DNA from: Sorghum bicolor
Lineage: Eukaryota > Streptophyta > Magnoliopsida > Poales > Poaceae
NCBI RefSeq assembly: GCF_000003195.3
Contig: NC_012875.2
Location: 12,813,160 to 12,877,159, forward strand
Direction: 5' to 3'
DNA: 64,000 nt
Shown: positions 22,388 to 35,159 of the stretch, in pieces
Numbering within the stretch: position 1 is the stretch's first letter
How the letters are laid out: the number at the start of each line of letters is the position of its first letter
Program-made: the position numbers and the translations under genes
Notes under the pieces: generated by a model
The model's input: only the letters and a program-made list of their open reading frames with translations
What the model was told of the DNA's origin: nothing
Database searches by the model: none

Positions 22388-25092
22388 TGTCACACCCATA
22401 TTTTAAGAACAAAATAGGATGCATAAAAGACTCATATGTGCCCCAGAAACAGTTGCACACATAAGTAGACAAATCTCAAATGTACCATTGCAGTGTTTAT
22501 TACATAGCGGAATGTAATATATCACATAGTCTCATACAAAAATGATAGCATAAAGTAAACAACGCTCTCGACGGAAGCTCCACATAGGGACACTGTTGAC
22601 TGGTTGACTCCAAACCTAATACTCATAGCGATAGTCCTCATTCCAATCATCATCATTAGGATAACCTGGGGTGTTGGGAAATTACAAGAGTGAGCACATA
22701 TCGTACTCAACAAGTATAACCAGGGGTTCATGAGGCTCAAATAGCTGATACTGGTTTGACCGCATTTAGCTTTTAATGGTGGATAGCATGTTCATAATTA
22801 AATAGCAAATGTCAAGGTAGCATAAATATTCCAATAATCACATGATCAAGTATAAGCATAATTAAAACATAGCATAAACGACAATCAAATGCACAAAAGA
22901 ACTTAATAAGCTCATCGTCGTCGCAGCAAGAACCCCCACGGCCGCTCATAACCGTGAGCACGGCTTGTATACCAGTTTGAACACTATGTAGAGGTTGTAT
23001 ATCTTTACCCACGAGTCATGATTTACCCTTTTGCCCGAGGTAGCTAATCTCTTAACCCCCTTCCTAGGGAGGTCGGCAGGGATCACTATGAAGCCTTTCA
23101 AAAGTTCGTCTAATATGTTAGGACCGCAAGGTTTCCTTTGCGAGCAGATATAGATACCCCCCCTTCCGAATGGCACAATGATGCGCAGCCTATACACAGG
23201 GACAGGGGCTCGCACTATACCGGTGTCGGTTCAGCCCCTCCGCCCTTTCAGGTAACCTCTAACAAGCTAGAAAAGGTCTTCATACTGAGCTAAAGCCAGA
23301 GCCATTATAGCCCTCATGGTTGCAATGTTGTCCCGGTGATCACTTACAGACAAGATCTCATACAGTTATTTGTCATTCTTTTATGTTCATTGCATAGCTA
23401 TTAATCATCTTACAAGATCATGGATTATATCAAGCACTAGCACATCTACAACAAATGCATATCAAGTAGGTAGCAAGGAATCCAGGTAACAATCATCCAT
23501 GATTTTGCTAAGGTCGACAAGGTGAAAGCATGCATATGATATATGTGTAGTTATAAGTGAATAGGTAACAAGGATGATCCCAAGTTATACTTGCCTTGAT
23601 CAAAGCTCTCCTGGGCCTGCTGGTTTTCAAAAGCTTGGTCTTGATCACCAACGTACGGCTCACCGTCTATTCCCAAACATCAATCAACAACACGCAATCC
23701 AATGTAGACAATCATACACAAAGCAAACAAGCTATAATTAGAACATTACACCAATAGTGAGAAATCAAAGATAAAAGTTTATAAAAATATTCTACGCAGC
23801 GCTACGATCACAGAAATGTAAAGTTCACGAAAATCGGAATTAAAACGTGAAAGATATGAATTTTCTAAGATTTCTTATAGAGAAATAATTAATTAAATAG
23901 TACCAGGAAATTAAAAAGTTTCAAAACAGTAAACTAATATTTCTAACATGTAGAGCATGTAAATACGAATCTAACGAAATTTGAATGGACAAAAACGGAG
24001 TTAAAGTGAATATTTTATGACCAAAATAAACCCCATGGCAAAACTGTAAATACTGGAAAGCACATTTAGGTTTCAGCCGACAGGAATACGTTTTCAAAGT
24101 TGGAAAACACGTTTTACTCAGGCGCCATGGGACCGCGGGTTGAATACTTAGATTCCTGGGGTCTCTTTAGCAAAATCTCTAGGCGAACCGGTAAGATCTA
24201 ATCTCGGCCATCCACGATCGATCCGACGGCCGATGACGCGCAGGGGGGCGCGCAAGCGGCGGACCGGCCGAAGCAGTGGCGCTCACGGCGGCGCCATTGG
24301 GGCACCTCGCCGGAGTTAGAGAAACTCCGCTACGGTTTGCCAAACTCGAAACCGAGATCACGGGAACGAAGCGGAGATCGATGCGAGCTCACCTAACGTC
24401 TTTGCTCGGGCCGAGAGAGAAGCAGGGCGCGGATTTGCGGCAGCGCACTTCGGCCGAATCCCGAGCTCCAAGTCTGGCGTCTAGGGCTAGGGTTTTTTGG
24501 GGTTTTTGCGGCACGGTGAAAGAACGGAAGGAGGGCGACCTAGGGAACTTTATAGAGCTCAGAAAAGCAGGATATCCCATGATTTTCGGGATCGGTTCGG
24601 CCCGGTGGAGGTGTCCGCCTCGGTTACGAATCGAGGAAGAAGAAGGCCAGGGCGCTGACAGGTGGGGCCAGAGCGGCAGAGAGAGAAAGGGACGGGGCCG
24701 GGCTGCCAGAGAGGAAGGGGAGGTGAGGGTGCGCGCGCGGCCGGCCTGGTTGCTGGGCTGAGGGGAGGGCAGCTGGGCCGCGTTAGCGGGGCGGGGGAGG
24801 AGGAGGCGTGGGGGGATTAGCTGGGCTTCGGCCTGGTTCCAGGGAGCTATGTCCCCTTTTTCTTTTTATTTTTCTTTTTCAATTCTTTTTCCAGAAGAGC
24901 TTTTGAGCAAGAACAATTAAAACAAAAATAGAACAACAGCACAAAAATAATTATTCTCCAGCATGAATGCACAATCAAGTTTACCTAATGATAAATTTTA
25001 TTTTCTGCAAAAATTATTTATTCACTAAATTAAATGCTCACAAAATACCTAAATAAATCAAATTATTTGAAAATCGAATTTTGGGTGTTACA
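22388..25092 (-). repeat. 5' LTR of element B, 2.7 kb
   Basis: On the plus strand it runs from TGTCACACCC to GGGTGTTACA. It contains a mutated copy of the CTCTGCAGAG palindrome near 22985, a GC-type donor motif (about 23586-23600 on the minus strand), and a GC-rich island (about 24200-24840) followed by an AT-rich end. It is much like 9952-12384. It ends abruptly against LTR D sequence at 25093. Confidence 0.9.
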
Positions 25093-25628
25093 CCTGTCGA
25101 CCTTCCTTGGAAGTGGGTGAAGAGGCTGATCACCTCCGGCGAAAGGGTAAATCATGACTCATGGGTAAAGTTGTGCAACCTCTACAGAGTGTTAAAAACT
25201 GGTATACTAGCTGTGCTCACGGTCAAGAGCGGCCTTGGGGATTCTTGCATCGAAGATGATGATTCTTGTGTGTTATATATGTTCATTATTTATTATTTAA
25301 TGCTCTACATTATTTATGTCACATTGATCATGAGATTGTGGGAGCTATACAATCTAGTTGCTATACTTGTGGAGTTTGACATGGACTCACTCTTGCTATT
25401 TCCCCCAAACCTCAGGAGAAGTTTAGGCTTGTGATCAACGAGTCAGTTGGATCCTGTAGAGAGAAGTTAATACGCGGAGTTTGGAGTTGTCTATCCGCTG
25501 TTAGCTATCAAAGGTTATCTCTTTTATATTATGTACGTTATATAATTTATGCATTGTCTTTTGATATTACCCCTTATTTGTAGCTATATGTGAGATTTGA
25601 CTTCTAAGACTCACATATGGTGCATATG
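25093..25628 (+). mobile_element. Element D: 3' part of an LTR, left piece
   Basis: It matches 27713-28246 of the neighbouring LTR H, beginning at CCTTCCTTGG. It carries the CTCTACAGAG variant of the palindrome and CTGGTATACTAGCTGTGCTC. It is cut on the left by element B and on the right by LTR H, and resumes at 28279. Confidence 0.85.
25624..25628. repeat. Target site duplication of solo LTR H, left copy
   Basis: ATATG, repeated exactly at 28274-28278 on the other side of LTR H. Confidence 0.9.
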
Positions 25629-28273
25629 TGTAACACCCTAAAATTTGCTTGTTTTAAAATAATTGAATTTGATTTTATAGTCAATTTTATGAGCATAATA
25701 TATATATATAATAAATAAATAAATTTTGGGAAAAATAAAATTTAATATAAGTTTAGAAAACATTTTTTTGTGTGCATTCATGCTGTGGCATTGTATTTTG
25801 TGATGTGTGAATTTTGCAAAAGAAAGATTTGATCAAAATTCAAATTGAAAATGCTTTTGAAATGAGTTGAAAAAAAAAATAAAAAAAAGAAAACCCTTCT
25901 CCCCCCCTCACTTTCGGCCTGCAGGCCCAGTCGGCCCAGCCGGCCATCCCCTTCCCCCTCCTCTCTCTCCAGCGGCTGACAAGCGGGGCCCGTACGTCAG
26001 CTTCTTCTCCTTCTCCAACCGCCCCTTTCTCTCTCGCGCAGGAGACCGCAACCGGCCGAAGCCGCGCCCCCGCTCCCACTTCTCTCCCCCACGATTTCTA
26101 CCCCCGCGCACGAGCCCGTGCCGCCCCTGCCGCAGTGCCGCTCCCATTTCGCTCTCTTCCCCACCTCTACTCTCGTTTCAGAGCTCACAGCAACCGCCGG
26201 AGCGCCGCCGCGATCCACCGCCCGCTGTCCGGCCGAACCAAGCCGTCTCCGCCTTCGATTTTCGCAGTGGTGAGCGCGCCGCCTTCCCCTCTCCCTCTCC
26301 GGTTGTCTCCCATGCGAAAATGTGGCCTCTAGACCCTTCCCCGCGTGCTCCGAGGCTGCCGTCAATGGCGCCGCCAGGAGCCACTGCGTTACTCACCTTC
26401 CCTGACCGCGCAAAGGGTCCTGGCGAGTTCGTCATGCTCACCTCTCTCTTCTGGTGCTCTTGGTTTGGAAAACCATGCACTCTAGCGCTCTAGCGGGTCA
26501 CGCCGGCGACCTCCTCGCCGTCGTTCATGGCGCGCCGCCGCGTAGGCCTATTCCGGCCGTCGGAGCCACCCTCTCTCCCCTCCCATCTAATCCCGGCCGT
26601 CGATCTTGAATCCGATGGCCAGGAGCGCTCCATACCCCTTCGTGGGTCTTTTTGCTAAAGAGACCCGCGACTTTCAGTTAATCATGCCCGCAGTCCCTGG
26701 CCGGTGGATTTCCTGAATTTTCTATATTTATTTTAATTCGTTTATACTTTGTAGTATTTACAGTTTTGCCACTGATTTCATTTAGCTCATAAAAACTTCA
26801 TTTTAGCTCCGAATTGACCCGTTCAAATTGCGTTAGATTCGTTTTTGCGAGATCTACATGTTAGTAATCTTGGTTCATCAGTTTGAAACATTTTAATTTT
26901 ATGACCCTATTTAATTACTTTTCTATAAGAAAATCTTAGAAAATTCATATCTTCTCCGTTTTAGCTCCGATTCGATCCGTTCAAGTTGCGTTAGTTTCAT
27001 AATTTCATAAGCTTCACGTTGGTACCATTGTTGTCTAGATTCACCACTGTTAGATTCCCTAGTTAATTACAAGTCCGTAAACTGCTGTTGAAATTCCGTA
27101 AAAAGCGTAATTTTCACGTCGTAACTCCGTTTTCCGTGAATTTCCCATTGACGTGATCGTAGCAGCGTGTAGATGATTTTGGAAAACTTTTATTTAAATT
27201 TATTTACTGCTGGTGTACTGTTCTAATTGTAATCTTGTTTGCTTCGTGTATGTCTGTCCCCGATTGCTTGTGTGTTGATGATTGGTGACCGAGTTTAGTC
27301 AGTGGGCATTACTTCGGTGATCAAGATCAGAGTCTTGGAAGCAAGTAAGATCAGCAGGACTAGCAGGAGCAATTGAATCAAGGCAAGTATAGCATTTGGG
27401 TTTTAATTCTATGACCATGATCTTGTGACTAGATCGATATAAAGCAACAAATGATAATAATGACTTTTTAGCAACTTGAGGATTTATTCGTAAGTGATAA
27501 CCGGGATGAAAGTGCAACCATGAGGGCTATAATGGCTCTGGCTTTAGTCAAGTATGAGTAATTTTTCTAGCTTGTTAGAGGTTACCCGTGTGGCGCAAAT
27601 GGGGGATAGCAGACCGTGGATTCCCTGCGAGTGGTAGAATCACACGGACTGACTACCGAAACCAAGCGGCCCTAACTTGTTAGACGAAACTTTGAAAGAC
27701 TTCATAGTGATCCCTGCCGGCCTTCCTTGGTAGTGGGTTAAGAGGCTGATCACCTCAGGCGAAAGGGTAAATCATGACTCATGGGTAAATATGTACAACC
27801 TCTGCAGAGTGTTAAAAACTGGTATACTAGCCGTGCTCACGGTCACGAGCGGCCTTGGGAACTCTTACATTAAGGGTGATGAATCTTGTGTTAAGAAACT
27901 CATTGATTATTGTTTAATGCTCTATATTATTTATGTCACATTGATCATGAGATTGTGGGATCTATACAATCTAGTTGTTATACTTGCGGAGTTCGTCTTG
28001 AACTCACTCTTGCTATCTCCGCCACACCTCAGGAGAAGTTTTGGGCTTGTGATCAACCAGTCAGTTGGATCCTGTAGAGTGAGGTTAACACCCGAAGTTT
28101 GGAGTTCTCTTCCGTGTTTGCTGCCCAAGGTTGTTTCTAATTTATTATCTACGCTATATAATTTATGCATTGTCCTTTGATATTACCCCTTATTTGTAGC
28201 TATATGTGAGGCTTGTCTTCTAAAACTCACATATGGTGCATATCTGATTTTGTTCTTAAAATCGGGTGTTACA
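25629..28273 (+). mobile_element. Solo LTR H, 2.65 kb, nested in LTR D
   Basis: It starts TGTAACACCCTAAAATTTGC and ends AAAATCGGGTGTTACA, with a perfect 5-bp target duplication and no internal region. This is the product expected when two LTRs of one element recombine. Layout on the plus strand: AT-rich start with a poly-A run at 25870, GC-rich island (about 25900-26640), then the conserved GC-type donor AATCAAG|GCAAGTATAGC (about 27378-27395), the CTCTGCAGAG palindrome (27800-27809) and CTGGTATACTAGCCGTGCTC. GC-rich open frames on both strands at 25840-26500 are compositional. Confidence 0.9.
27800..27809 (+). other. CTCTGCAGAG palindrome in LTR H
   Basis: Perfect ten-base palindrome, followed by GTGTTAAAAACTGGTATAC, as in LTRs B, D and E. 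Confidence 0.7.
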
Positions 28274-28278
28274 ATATG
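28274..28278. repeat. Target site duplication of solo LTR H, right copy
   Basis: ATATG, identical to 25624-25628; the D sequence TGGTTTTGTTCTTAAAATCGG resumes right after it. Confidence 0.9.
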
Positions 28279-28307
28279 TGGTTTTGTTCTTAAAATCGGG
28301 TATTACA
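28279..28307 (+). mobile_element. Element D: right end of the LTR
   Basis: The last 29 bp of LTR D ending TCGGGTATTACA. The next base begins the satellite array, with TATTA (28308-28312) as the likely right-hand target copy. Whether D was a solo LTR or a full element cannot be told, because its left part is beyond B. Confidence 0.8.
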
Positions 28308-31300
28308 TATTAGAATCACCATGTCGGATGAACATATGACAAAATAACTAAAATAAACTCTGTAGATCTTGAGATGTTATGAAATTTTGTATTTGGCAAC
28401 TTTTTTATTTGAGTTCATCTTGTCATGCAAAACCACGTTTTTAATTGAAAATTTTAAAATTTGATTTTTTTTAAATAACCTCGGATGGAAAAACTCTCTA
28501 AATAAACTTTATAGATCTCAAAAAGTTATGAAACTTTGTAGTTGATAACTTTTTGTTTTGAAATCATCTTGTCACGTAAAAACTATATTTGAATTTCTTA
28601 AATTTGAAAATTCTTTGGCGAGTGTTTTTCTTTGACACTCGGCAAAGACCTTCTTTGCCGAGTGTCAAAAATAAAACACTCGGCAAAGAAAATTTTAAAT
28701 CGAATTTTGAAGCCCTAAACGAATTCAAATCAAAAAGTTTTTAACTACAAAGTTGTATAACTTCTCAAGATCTACAACATTTATTTTGATCATTTCTTAA
28801 TTTGACAAAGCCAAAACAAATTTATTTACAAATATTACAGCTCTCTCTTATAGTATATGAAACTACAAGACAAATATATAAGATTTTAGAAAAATATTAG
28901 AATGACCATGATGAACATATGATTAAATAAACAAAATAAACTCTGTAGATCTTGAGATGTTATGAAATTTTGTATTTGGCAACTTTTTTAGTTGAGTTCA
29001 TCTTGTCATGCAAAACCGCGTTTTTGATTGAAAATTTTAAATTTTAATTTTCTTAAACAACCTCAGATGGAAAAACTCTCTAAATAAACTTTGTAGATCT
29101 CAAAAAGTTATGAAACTTTGTAGTTGATCACTTTTTGTTTTGAAATCATCTTGTCATGCAAAAACTACATTTGAATTTATTAAATTTGAAAATTCTTTGC
29201 CGAGTGTTTTTCTTTGACACTCGGCAAAGACCTTCTTTGCCGAGTGTCCAAAAATAAAACACTCGGTAAAGAAAATTTCAAATCGAATTTTGAAGTCCTA
29301 AACGAATTCAAATTAAAAAGTTTTTAACTACAAAGTTGTAGAACTTCTCAAGATGTATAACATTTATTTTGATCATTTCTTTATTTGACAAAGCCAAAAT
29401 AAATTTATTTACAAATTTTACATCTCTCTTATAGTATATGAAACTACAAGACAGATATATAAGATTTTAGAAAAATATTAGAATCACCATGTCGGATGAA
29501 CATATGACAAAATAACCAAAATAAACTCTGTAGATCTTGAGATGTTATGAAATTTTGTATTTGGCAAGTTTTTATTTGAGTTCATCTTGTCATGCAAAAC
29601 TGCGTTTTTAATTGAAAAATTTAAATTTTGATTTTTTTGAACAACCTCGGATGGAAAAACTCTCTAAATAAACTTTGTAGATCTCAAAAAGTTATGAAAC
29701 TTTGTAGTTGATAACTTTTTGTTTTGAAATCATCTTGTCATGCAAAAACTATATTTGGAGTGTTTTTCTTTGACACTCGGCAAAGACCTTCTTTGCCGAG
29801 TGTCAACAATAAAACAGTCGGCAAAGAAAATTTCAAATCGAATTTTGAAACCCTAAACGAATTCAAATTAAAATGTTTTTAACTACAAAGTTGTACAACT
29901 TCTCAAGATCTACAACATTTATTTTGATCATTACTTTATTTGATAAAGCCAAAACAAATTTATTTACAAATTTTACAGCTCTCTCTTATAGTATATGAAA
30001 CTACAAGACAGATATATAAGATTTTAGAAAAATATTAGAATGACCATGTCGGATGAACATATGACAAAATAACCAAAACAAACTCTGTAGATCTTGAGAT
30101 GTTATGAAATTTTGTATTTGGCAACTTTTTTATTTGAGTTCATCTTGTCATGCAAAACCGCGTTTTTAATTGAAAATTTTAAAATTTGATTTTCTTAAAC
30201 AACCTCGGATGGAAAAACTCTCTAAATAAACTTTGTAGATCTCAAAAAGTTATGAAACTTTGTAGTTGATAACTTTTTATTTTGAAATCATCTTGTCATG
30301 CAAAAACTACTTTTGAATTTCTTAAATTTGAAAAATCTTTGCCGAGTATTTTTCTTTGACACTCGGCAAAGGCTGTCAAAATAAAACAATCGGCAAAGAA
30401 AATTTCAAATCAAATTTTGAAGCCCTAAACGAATTCAAATGAAAAAGTTACTATAAAGTTGTACAACTTCTCAAGATCTACAACATTTATTTTTATCATT
30501 TCTTTATTTGACAAAGCCAAAACAAATTTATTTACAAATTTTACATCTCTCTTATAGTATATAAAACTACAAGACAGATATATAAGATTTTAGAAAAATA
30601 TTAGAATTACCATGTCGGATGAACATATGACAAAATAACCAAAATAAACTCTGTAGATCTTGAGATGTTATGAAATTTTGTATTTGGCAACTTTTTTATT
30701 TCAGTTCATCTTGTCATGCAAAACCGCGTTTTTAATTGAAAATTTTAAAATTTGATTTTTTTAAACAACTTCAGATGCAAAAATAAACTTTGTAGATCTC
30801 AAAAAGTTATGAAACTTCGTAGTTGATAACTTTTTGTTTTGAAATTATCTTGTCATGCAAAAACTACATTTGAATTTCTTAAATTTGAAATTTCTTTGCC
30901 GAGTGTCAAAAATAAAACACTCGGCAAAGAAAATTTCAAATCGGATTTTGAAGCCCTAAACGAATTCAAATTAAAAAGTTTTTAACTACAAAGTTGTACA
31001 ACTTCTGAAGATCTACAACATTTATTTTGATCATTTCTTTATTTGACAAAGCCAAAACAAATTTATTTACAAATTTTACATCTCTCTCTTATAGTATATG
31101 AAACTATAAGACCGATATATAAGATTTTAGAAAAATATTAGAATCACCATGTCAGATGAACATATGACAAAATAACCAAAATAAACTCTGTAGATCTTGA
31201 GATGTTATGAAATTTTGTATTTGGCAACTTTTTTATTTGAGTTCATCTTGTCATGCAAAACCGCGTTTTTAATTGAAAATTTTAAATTTTGATTTTTTTA

Positions 31301-31707
31301 AACAATCTCGGATGGAAAAACTCTCTAAATAAACTTTGTAGATCTCAAAAAGGTACGAAACTTTGTAGTTGATAACTTTTTGTTTTGAAATCATCTTGTC
31401 ATGCAAAAACTACATTTGAATTTCTTAAATTTGAAAAATCTTTGCCGAGTGTTTTTCTTTGACACTCGGCAAAGGCTGTCAAAATAAAACAATCGGCAAA
31501 GAAAATTTCAAATCGAATTTTGAAGCCCTAAACGAATTCAAATGAAAAAGTTACTACAAAGTTGTACAACTTCTCAAGATCTACAACATTTATTTTGATC
31601 ATTTCTTTATTTGACAAAGCCAAAACAAATTTATTTACAAATTTTACATCTCCCTCTTATAGTATATGAAACTACAAGACAGATATATGAGATTTTAGAA
31701 AAATATT

Positions 31708-34700
31708 AGAATCACCATATCGGATGAACATATGACAAAATAACCAAAATAACTCTGTAGATCTTGAGATGTTATGAAATTTTGTATTTGGCAACTTTTT
31801 TATTTGAGTTCATCTTGTCATGCAAAACCGCGTTTTTAATTGAAAATTTTAAAATTTGATTTTTTTTTAAACAACTTCAGATGGGAAAACTCTCTAAATA
31901 AACTTTGTAGATCTCAAAAAGTTATGAAACTTTGTAGTTGATAACTTTTTCTTTTGAAATCATGTTGTCATGCAAAAAATACATTTGAATTTCTTAAATT
32001 TGAAAATTCTTTGCCGAGTGTTTTTTCTTTGACACTCGGCAAAGAAGGGTCTTTGCCGAGTGTCAAAAATAAAACAGTCGGCAAAGAAAATTTCAAATCG
32101 AATTTTGAAGCCCTAAACGAATTCAAATTAAAAAGTTTTTAACTACAAAGTTGTACAATTTCTCAAGATCTACAACATTTATTTTGATCATTTCTTTAAT
32201 TGACAAAGCCAAAACAAAATTATTTACAAATTTTACATCTCTCTCTTATAGTATATGAAACTACAAGACAGATATATAAGATTTTAGACAAATATTAGAA
32301 TCGCCATGTCGGATGAACATATGAAAAAATAACCAAAATAAACTCTGTAGATCTTGAGATGTTATGAAATTTTGTATTTGACAAGTTTTTTATTTGAGTT
32401 CATCTTGTCATGCAAAATCGCGTTTTTAATTGAAAATTTTAAATTTTGATTTTTTTGAACTACCTCGGATGGAAAAACTCTCTAAATAAACTTTGTAGAT
32501 CTGAAAAAGTTATGAAACTTTGTAGTTGATAACTTTTTGTTTTGAAATCATCTAGTAATGCAAAAACTACATTTGAATTTCTTAAATTTGAAAATTCTTT
32601 GCCGAGTGTTTTTCTTTGACACTCGGCAAAGACCTTCTTTGCCGGGTGTCAACAATAAAACAGTCGGCAAAGAAAATTTCAAATCGAATTTTGAAGCTCT
32701 AAACGAATTCAAATTAAAATGTTTTTAACTACAAAGTTGTACAACTTCTCAAGATCTACAACATTTATTTTGATCATTTCTTTATTTGACAAAGCCAAAA
32801 CAAATTTATTTACAAATTTTACATCTCTCTCTTATAGTATATGAAACTACAAGACAGATATATAAGATTTTAGAAATATATTAGAATCACCATGTCGGAT
32901 GAACATATGACAAAATAACCAAAATAAACTCTGTAGATCTTGAGATGTTATGAAATTTTGTATTTGGCAACTTTTTTATTTGAGTTCATCTTGTCATGCA
33001 AAACCGCGTTTTTAATTGAAAATTTTAAATTTTGATTTTTTTTAAACAACATCGGATAGAAAAACTTTCTAAATAAACCTTGTAGATCTCAAAAAGTTAT
33101 GAAACTTTGTAGTTGATAACTTTTTGTTTTGAAATCATCTTGTCATGCAAAAACTACATTTGAATTTCTTAAATTTGAAAAATCTTTGCCGAGTGTTTTT
33201 CTTTGACACTCGGCAAAGGCAAATCGAATTTTGAAGCCCTAAACGAATTCAAATGAAAAAGTTACTACAAAGTTGTACAACTTCTCACGATCTACAACAT
33301 TTATTTTGATCATTTCTTTATTTGACAAAGCCAAAACAAATTTATTTACAAATTTTACATCTCCCTCTTATAGTATATGAAACTACAAGACAGATATATG
33401 AGATTTTAGAAAAATATTAGAATCACCATATCGGATGAACATATGACAAAATAACCAAAATAACTCTGTAGATCTTGAGATGTTATGAAATTTTGTATTT
33501 GGCAACTTTTTTATTTGAGTTCATCTTGTCATGCAAAACCGCGTTTTTAATTGAAAATTTTAAAATTTGATTTTTTTTAAACAACTTCAGATGGGAAAAC
33601 TCTCTAAATAAACTTTGTAGATCTCAAAAAGTTATGAAACTTTGTAGTTGATAACTTTTTCTTTGGAAATCATGTTGTCATGCAAAAAATACATTTGAAT
33701 TTCTTAAATTTGAAAATTCTTTGCCGAGTGTTTTTTCTTTGACACTCGGCAAAGAAGGGTCTTTGCCGAGTGTCAAAAATAAAACAGTCGGCAAAGAAAA
33801 TTTCAAATCGAATTTTGAAGCCCTAAACGAATTCAAATTAAAAAGTTTTTAACTACAAAGTTGTACAATTTCTCAAGATCTACAACATTTATTTTGATCA
33901 TTTCTTTAATTGACAAAGCCAAAACAAAATTATTTACAAATTTTACATCTCTCTCTTATAGTATATGAAACTACAAGACAGATATATAAGATTTTAGACA
34001 AATATTAGAATCGCCATGTCGGATGAACATAAGAAAAAATAACCAAAATAAACTCTGTAGATCTTGAGATGTTATGAAATTTTGTATTTGACAAGTTTTT
34101 TATTTGAGTTCATCTTGTCATGCAAAATCGCGTTTTTAATTGAAAATTTTAAATTTTGATTTTTTTGAACTACCTCGGATGGAAAAACTCTCTAAATAAA
34201 CTTTGTAGATCTGAAAAAGTTATGAAACTTTGTAGTTGATAACTTTTTGTTTTGAAATCATCTAGTCATGCAAAAACTACATTTGAATTTCTTAAATTTG
34301 AAAATTCTTTGCCGAGTGTTTTTCTTTGACACTCGGCAAAGACCTTCTTTGCCGGGTGTCAACAATAAAACAGTCGGCAAAGAAAATTTCAAATCGAATT
34401 TTGAAGCTCTAAACGAATTCAAATTAAAATGTTTTTAACTACAAAGTTGTACAACTTCTCAAGATCTACAACATTTATTTTGATCATTTCTTTATTTGAC
34501 AAAGCCAAAACAAATTTATTTACAAATTTTACATCTCTCTTATAGTATATGAAACTACAAGACAGATATATAAGATTTTAGAAAAATATTAGAATCACCA
34601 TGTCGGATGAACATGTGACAAAATAACCAAAATAAACTCTGTAGATCTTGAGATGTTATGAACTTTTGTATTTGACAAGTTTTTTATTTGAGTTCATCTT

Positions 34701-35159
34701 GTCATGCAAAACCGCCTTTTTAATTGAAAATTTTAAATTTTGATTTTTTTGAACAACCTCGGATGGAAAAACTCTCTAAATAAACTTTGTAGATCTCAAA
34801 AAGTTATGAAACTTTGTAGTTGATAACTTTTTGTTTTGAAATCATCTTGTCATGCAAAAACTACATTTGAATTTCTTAAATTTGAAAAATCTTTGCCGAG
34901 TGTTTTTCTTTGACACTCGGCAAAGGCTGTCAAAATAAAACAATCGACAAAGAAAATTTCAAATCGAATTTTGATGCCCTAAACGAATTCAAATGAAAAA
35001 GTTACTACAAAGTTGTACAACTTCTCAAGATCTACAATATTTATTTTGATCATTTCTTTATTTGACAAAGCCAAAACAAATTTATTTACAAATTTTACAT
35101 CTCTCTTTTATAGTATATGAAACTACAAGACAGATATATAAGATTTTAGAAAAATATTA
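31708..35159. repeat. Two copies of a trimeric higher-order repeat (1711 and 1740 bp)
   Basis: Units 31708, 32297 and 32883 match units 33419, 34007 and 34591 respectively better than they match their neighbours. Shared rare variants include CACCATATCGG and AAGAAGGGTCTTTG in the first unit, and TCGCCATG, AACTACCTCGG and TTTGCCGGGTGTC in the second. Confidence 0.8.

Larger units (their letters stand above)
9952..25092 (-). mobile_element. Element B: decayed Ty3/gypsy chromovirus (Tekay/Del-like), minus strand
   Basis: From right to left B has a 5' LTR (22388-25092), primer site (22373-22384), an extra ORF (21448-22194), gag, protease, reverse transcriptase, RNase H, integrase and chromodomain-like tail (20763 down to 12431), polypurine tract (12385-12402) and a 3' LTR cut at 9952 by element F. 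The domain order RT-RH-IN is that of Ty3/gypsy, and the chromodomain-like tail plus long LTRs suggest the Tekay/Del chromovirus lineage. Several nonsense and frameshift mutations and a Helitron insertion make it inactive. It is closely related to element C at protein level. It inserted into LTR D (right flank CCTGT). Confidence 0.85.

Noticed and set aside
25840..26500. Long frames of 100-208 codons on both strands
   Set aside because: Compositional frames in the GC island of solo LTR H, proline/serine-rich with no domain, and same-place frames appear in the LTR C islands.
31954..32142. Small ORFs inside the satellite (also 44172-44360, 51228-51476)
   Set aside because: They span the hairpin zone by chance in some units, are broken in most others, and have no conserved start.
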